From contig CM070873.1 in assembly GCA_036365515.1 (NCBI GenBank), positions 68,011,529 to 68,075,528 on the forward strand: 64,000 nt of DNA. Direction: 5' to 3'. A program made the translations under genes and the position numbers. How positions within the stretch are numbered: position 1 is the first letter of the stretch; each line of letters begins with the position of its first letter. The notes below the pieces were generated by a model that was not told the DNA's origin, ran no database searches, and worked only from the letters and a program-made list of their open reading frames with translations. Below, one piece after another: positions 59,220 to 64,000 of the stretch. Source of the DNA: Torymus aiolomorphi. Taxonomy: Eukaryota; Arthropoda; Insecta; Hymenoptera; Torymidae.

Positions 59220-60590
59220 GCTAAAAATATATTGGATATTTCAGGTGAAGTCAGCAGCTCAAAATTTTAAAATCGCTCAAAACTCGTTTTCTTTTAGTTT
59301 TTTATGAACAAAAAATGTTTCTCAAATTTTAAATCGATATTTGCAAAAATAAAAAAACTATGCAACATTGAAAATTCAATTTTTTTGCAATTTTTGGTTA
59401 AAATCAAGTTTATTCATTTTTAACTCAAAATCTTGAAACTTTTTGTATAGTACATTGATTGGCAAAAGGTTTGCATTTTTTCTGTAGAATGTGCCAGTAT
59501 TTATTTTATGACTCTTTTTGAAAGTCTCTGATTGGCTGCTTCTTAGTATACCTTCATCAAAGGATATTGAGGCTGTGGCCAAATATTCTTTATTCGACAA
59601 ATTTTTTTTGTATTCTTCTTCGAAAACCCTTCAAAATGCTTTTTTGATCAATACTGGCCGAGCAAAGGGAAAAAAGTGGATTTTTTGAAATATCAAGAAA
59701 AATCCATAATTTCAATTATTGATAACATGATTAATGAAACTGAACATTATTCATACATCTTATGGCATGGACCGTACCACTGAATTTTGTTAGAACATCA
59801 AGTAGAACATTATAAATATCTATTTTCAATAATATTAGGCTTACACAATAACCAATACCTAATTATGAATTAATAATAAATTAAGCTATAGAGGTTAATT
59901 ACTATAAAGCTGTCAAAATGAAATCAGGCAACAGACTGATAATTTCATTCATAATTAGGTATCGCTTATTGTGTAAGCCTAATATTATTGAAAATAGATA
60001 TTTCTAATGTTCTATTTGATGCTCTAACAAAATTCAGTGGTACGGTCCATGCCATAAGATGTATGAATAATATTCAGTTTCATTAATCATGTTATCAAAA
60101 ATTGAAATTATGGATTTTTCTTGATATTTAAAAATTGTAACTTTTTTCCCTATGCTCGGCCAGTATTGATAAAAAAGCATTTTGAAGGGTTTTCGAAGAA
60201 GAATACAAAAAAAATTTGTCGAATAAAGAATATTTGGCCGCAGCCTCAATATCCTTTGATGAAGGTATACTAAGAAGCAGCCAATCAGAGTCAAAAAGGG
60301 TCATAAAATAAATACTGGCACATTCTACAGAAAAAATTCAAACCTTTTGCCAATCAATGTACTATACAAAAAGTTTCAAGATTTTCAGTTAAAAAATGAA
60401 TAAACTTGGATTTTAACAAAAAATTGCAAAAAAATTGAATTTTCAATATTGCATAGCTTTTTTATTTTTGCAAATATCGACCTAAAATTTGAGGAACATT
60501 TTTTGTTCATAAAAACTAAAAGAAAACGAGTTTTGAGGGATTTTAAAATTTTGAGCTGCTGACTTCACGTGAAATATCCCATATACGTGA
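59220..60590. mobile_element. Large inverted repeat (~650-bp arms, centre ~59905)
   Basis: The arm 59225-59880 is repeated inverted at 59925-60585 (GTGAAGTCAGCAGCTCAAAATTTTAAAAT at the left against its complement near 60540-60570; shown here only in part). Both arms hold the same Lys-rich frame fragment (SNKEYLATASISFDEGILRSSQS), which may be a relic of an element protein I cannot name. Confidence 0.8.
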
Positions 60591-60989
60591 AACAACAGGA
60601 GGGTGTAACAAAAATTTGAGACCAAGGGTTGAACATCAAATGAACCTGAGTATGGTATATAAGTTGATCCGCATTTTAAAATATACACCTTCCATCATAT
60701 AAACGCATAACTGCAAATTGAACATTTTAACAAAATTTGTATTATTAGAAGTATTGTCATTAATAATTACTTTGCATTATACTTGTCATGCTACTGAATG
60801 ATTGGCAAAAGTAGAGCTACTATAATTTCATTGAGCTAGGCTCATAAGTTTCTTTAGCTTCTTTTCAAATTTTATGAGTTTTGTTGAAAAAAAACGGAAA
60901 AGAATTAATTTTATGTCAAGACATCTAGTTTCTTATAAATAGATAACTAAATAAACTCATGTAATTGTAATTCTTTTCTGTTATAATTA

Positions 60990-61270
60990 AATATGTTCGC
61001 CCATACACCTTTCCTTATAACTAATAATTGTGCGTATTTCGTCTATACGCATTTTTGCATTATAAACAACTGTGCGTATTTCGTTTATACATATTTTTGA
61101 TATTATAAATAATTGTGCGTATTTCGCTTGTACGAATTTTTTATTATAAATAATTGTGCGTATTTCGCCTATACGCATTTTTGTATGATAAATAATTGTG
61201 CGCATTTCGCATATACGCATTATTTATTATGAATAATTGTGCGTATTTCGCCTATACGCATTTTAATATT
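60990..61270. repeat. Second block of the 40-bp palindromic minisatellite, ~6 units
   Basis: TGCGTATTTCGCCTATACGCA-type units in the same orientation as at 57365, spaced 40-45 bp. Confidence 0.9.
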
Positions 61271-61383
61271 TACTATTTTTTTTATTACAAACACATGTCA
61301 ATTTGAACGTAATTACGTTCGAATAAGTATTTATTTATAATCACGATTTTTACTTATAGTATAAAATTACGTGATTAGTAATA

Positions 61384-61842
61384 CTTTAAGTTTTGACATG
61401 TCCAACACCTATTAGCCAAAAACTACGGAGCGCACCACCTAAATATCGTCACCGGCTTCCCCGAAGACCTGGACCACGTATTAGATACGCCCTGATATCC
61501 AAACGCAAAAGACTACAAAGCGCACCACCTAGACCTCGTCATCGGCTACCCTGAACACCTGCGTATTAGATGCGCCCTGATATTTTAATGCAAAAAACCT
61601 AGACTCCATCATCGGCTACCACAAAGACCTAAACCACGCATTTGATACGTTCCAACATCTAGAGACAAAAAACTACGGAGCGCACGACCTAGACATCATC
61701 ATCGGCTACCCCGAACACTTTGACTACGTATTAGATGCGTCCTGGGATCTAAACGCAAAAAACTTCGGAGCGCATCACCTCGACTCCATCATTGACCACC
61801 TCAAAGACCTAGACGACGCATTCGATGCTTTCAATTATCGAT
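61384..61842. repeat. Diverged block of the 90-bp repeat, opposite orientation
   Basis: On the + strand units read KNYGAHDLDIIIGYPEHFDY and KNFGAHHLDSIIDHLKDLDD, 30 codons apart, clearly related to the minus-strand units at 58080-58960. Several frameshifts and stops break the block. Confidence 0.78.
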
Positions 61843-62232
61843 AAGTAACACTTCCTTATAATAGTTGTCATTTCCGTATTAGCAGGTAGCAACCGTTACC
61901 GCTATAGTATTTCTCCCTTACAATTGAAGGTGGAAGCAATGTATACTAAAATCGTGTAACGCTGTTACGTCGGTATATGCCGCTGATCCAACGATCGTAT
62001 AATTGTGTAATTGTTGTAGTATGAAAAGCAACATACCGTAAAAGTATGGGTCCCTTACTAAGATTGCTAAAACCACCTTACTTATATAGTAAAGGAACTC
62101 CTATACTCCACGAGTAAGCCGTTTTAACTGTAGCAGTAAGAGTTTTCTTTCCGTGTGCACCGGCAGAAAACTGTTACTTTTTGGGAGATATAATTCGTAC
62201 CTAAAAATCAGGTGTGCCCTAAATACTGACAT

Positions 62233-62774
62233 TAGTCTAGGCACCAGGGGGTTTCCGTGGCCGATGGATGTCCACGCCTCCACCAAAGCTTTTCTTACGT
62301 ATTTTTGTCTGCTGATTCTGAATTTCGAAGGTGGACAGTCGCCAGAATGTTAGTTTTTGTTATTAACAATTTAATTGTTTAAACTGCGGCCAAATCAATA
62401 TGATTAATTATAACTGAATCCTAACTGTCTAAAACTGTAGTAAATTGATCTAGAATTATGCACGTTTGCGCTCGAATTCGCGACTTATTGCACTAAATTT
62501 GCAATAATTCGGGTTCTAATCAAAATTTTTCAATTCTGAAAAAACGAGCATATTCTAGATCAATTTACTACAGTTTTAGGCAGTTAGATTCAGTTATAAT
62601 TAATCATATTGATTTGGCAGCAATTTAAACAATTAAATTGTTAATAACAAAAACTAACAGTCTGGCGACGTTCCACCTTCGAAATTCAGAATCAGCAGTC
62701 AAAAATACGTAAGAAAAGCTTTGGTGGAAGTGTGGACATCCATCGGCCACGGAAACCCCCTGGCGCCTAGACTA
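62233..62774. mobile_element. TIR element (542 bp), ~230-bp arms, TAGTCTAGGC ends
   Basis: The left end TAGTCTAGGCACCAGGGGG is answered at the right by the inverted copy; the arms match to ~62465 and from ~62545, leaving an ~80-bp loop. A single-arm relative is at 50041. Non-coding; open frames in the arms are mirror images. Confidence 0.87.
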
Positions 62775-62789
62775 CATCTCGAGTCTGTC

Positions 62790-63690
62790 GCGGGAGCACA
62801 GACATTCAAGTATACCTTCGTCGTCCCTTCTCCGTCGTGTCCGCCTAGGTGATGTCCTCGGGAAGTGGTAGTTGCGTTGGCTGCCCTCGAGGAGAGTAGA
62901 ATGATATGAAGACCTGTTGTCTTCTGCAGGAGCTCTTCGCCTAGAGCAAAACAAAATATATTAATAATGTTTTAGGCAGTAGGGATGAGGAGAGCAGTAT
63001 CAAACTGCCAGGAACAGAGGAGTAGACAGATGGAAAGTTGGAGGCTAGGTTCGGCTACACTACAGGATAAAGTCCAAATCCGAAGTGAAGTACTTACTCG
63101 AGTGTCACGGAAGCGCGAACTACATTCAACTACACCTTCGCCCTCCCTTCTCCGTTGTGTTCGCCTAGGTGATGTCCTCGGGAAGTGGTAGTTGCGTTGG
63201 CTGTCCTCGAGAAGAGTAGAATTATATGAAGACTTGTTGTCTTCTACAGGAGCTCTTCACCTAGGACAATACGAAATATATTAATAATGTATTAAGGAGT
63301 AGGGATGAGGATAGCAGTATCGAACTGCCAGGAACAGAGGAGTAGACCGATGAAAAGTTGGAGACTAGGTTCGGCTGTACTACAAGATAAAGTCCAAATC
63401 CGAAGTGAAATACTTACTCGAGTCTGGCACAGGAGATCAAACTATATTTATATACACCTTCGCTCTCACTTCTACGATATGTTTGTCTAGCTGATGTCTT
63501 CAGGACGTGGTAGTTGTGTTGGCTGCCCTGGAGGAGAGTAGAATTATATGAAGACGTGTTGTCTTCTGCAGGAGCTCTTCGCCTAGGGCAAAACAGAATA
63601 TATTAATAAAGTGTTAAGCAGTATAGGAATGAGGATAGCAGTATCGACCTGCCAGAAACAGAGGGAGTAGATAGATGGAAAGTTAAGATA
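62790..63690. repeat. ~320-bp tandem repeat, nearly three copies
   Basis: The segment TATTAATAATGTxTTAxGxAGTAGGGATGAGGA, then AACTGCCAGGAACAGAGGAG and GATGTCCTCGGGAAGTGGTA, recurs at ~62960, ~63280 and ~63600. Short frames in it repeat with the unit and are not genes. Confidence 0.88.
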
Positions 63691-64000
63691 TCTGTAGAAA
63701 ATGGAAAGGGTCTTTGGAATGAAAAGTCGAAAAAGTGCATGTGCATTTCCAACTAAGACCTCATCACCCTCGCTTAAAGTTTACCAGAATGTTAACACAC
63801 AATCCAATACATGTTGAGGCATTGTATATTAAATTTTAGATCTTTTCAATCAGCCAGTGTCGGCGGAATACCTTTTTTCTTGAACATTTCTTAAAAAGAG
63901 CATACAAATTGCAATATCTCCACACTTGCTAATTATTTAGATTTGAAACTTGATAAACAATATCCCTCAGCATGTATTACATAGTGTGTGTAAAGTTTGA
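63691..64000. other. Unassigned AT-rich end of window
   Basis: No gene or repeat family recognised. Confidence 0.6.

Noticed and set aside
62101..62353. Overlapping ORFs in the 542-bp TIR element
   Set aside because: Mirror-image frames within inverted arms, not genes.

Overview
The window is insect nuclear DNA. It is AT-rich with GC-rich islands full of CT/GA microsatellites, has long introns with GT-AG splice sites, and carries insect-type TATA plus TCAKTY initiator promoters and many kinds of transposon remnants. A hymenopteran, perhaps a chalcid-type parasitoid wasp, fits best, but that is an impression and not a proof.

Region 1 (1-42.2 kb) is one host gene on the + strand and its surroundings. 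Ten coding exons between 11650 and 37204 encode the C-terminal ~766 residues of the bifunctional heparan sulfate N-deacetylase/N-sulfotransferase (NDST; Drosophila sulfateless). The reading phase is continuous over all nine introns, and the deacetylase motif, the PAPS-binding loop, the 3'-phosphate-binding motif and the sulfotransferase disulfide pair are present. The ~115 N-terminal residues (membrane anchor) were not found and are probably upstream of the window. The first 11.6 kb and the introns hold MITE-like inverted-repeat elements, including two 225-bp copies of one family with perfect 8-bp target duplications, and microsatellites.

Region 2 (42.2-50.5 kb) is a graveyard of mobile elements: a Ty3/gypsy pol fragment with one in-frame stop, a 1.9-kb foldback element, a 5'-truncated Penelope-like element with a GIY-YIG endonuclease ORF between inverted terminal repeats, two short palindromic elements, a frameshifted hAT transposase, and a 17-bp tandem array.

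Region 3 (50.6-57.2 kb) is the most unusual part. Five transcription units, two divergent pairs plus one, share the same promoter layout: a TATA box and, 30-31 bp further on, the initiator TCATTC. Two of them (a Pro-rich/acidic protein and a basic protein, both unrecognised) end in perfect histone-type 3' stem-loops with identical flanks. A third unit has no convincing ORF but carries three 108-nt hairpins, each with a 43-position stem and a 22-nt loop; base pairs co-vary between copies, which suggests pri-miRNA-like or other structured RNA. A fourth is an intact two-exon gene for a 174-residue protein of a family I remember as multi-copy in arthropods. The fifth is the N-terminal part of a protein family that I recall being joined to type-B DNA polymerases of large DNA transposons or viruses. 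I infer an integrated DNA-virus-like or Polinton-like element, cut off at ~57.2 kb by repeats.

Region 4 (57.2-64 kb) is repeats: a 40-bp palindromic minisatellite (two blocks), a 90-bp repeat with a 30-residue coding periodicity (two blocks in opposite orientation), a ~1.4-kb inverted repeat, a 542-bp TIR element and a ~320-bp tandem repeat.
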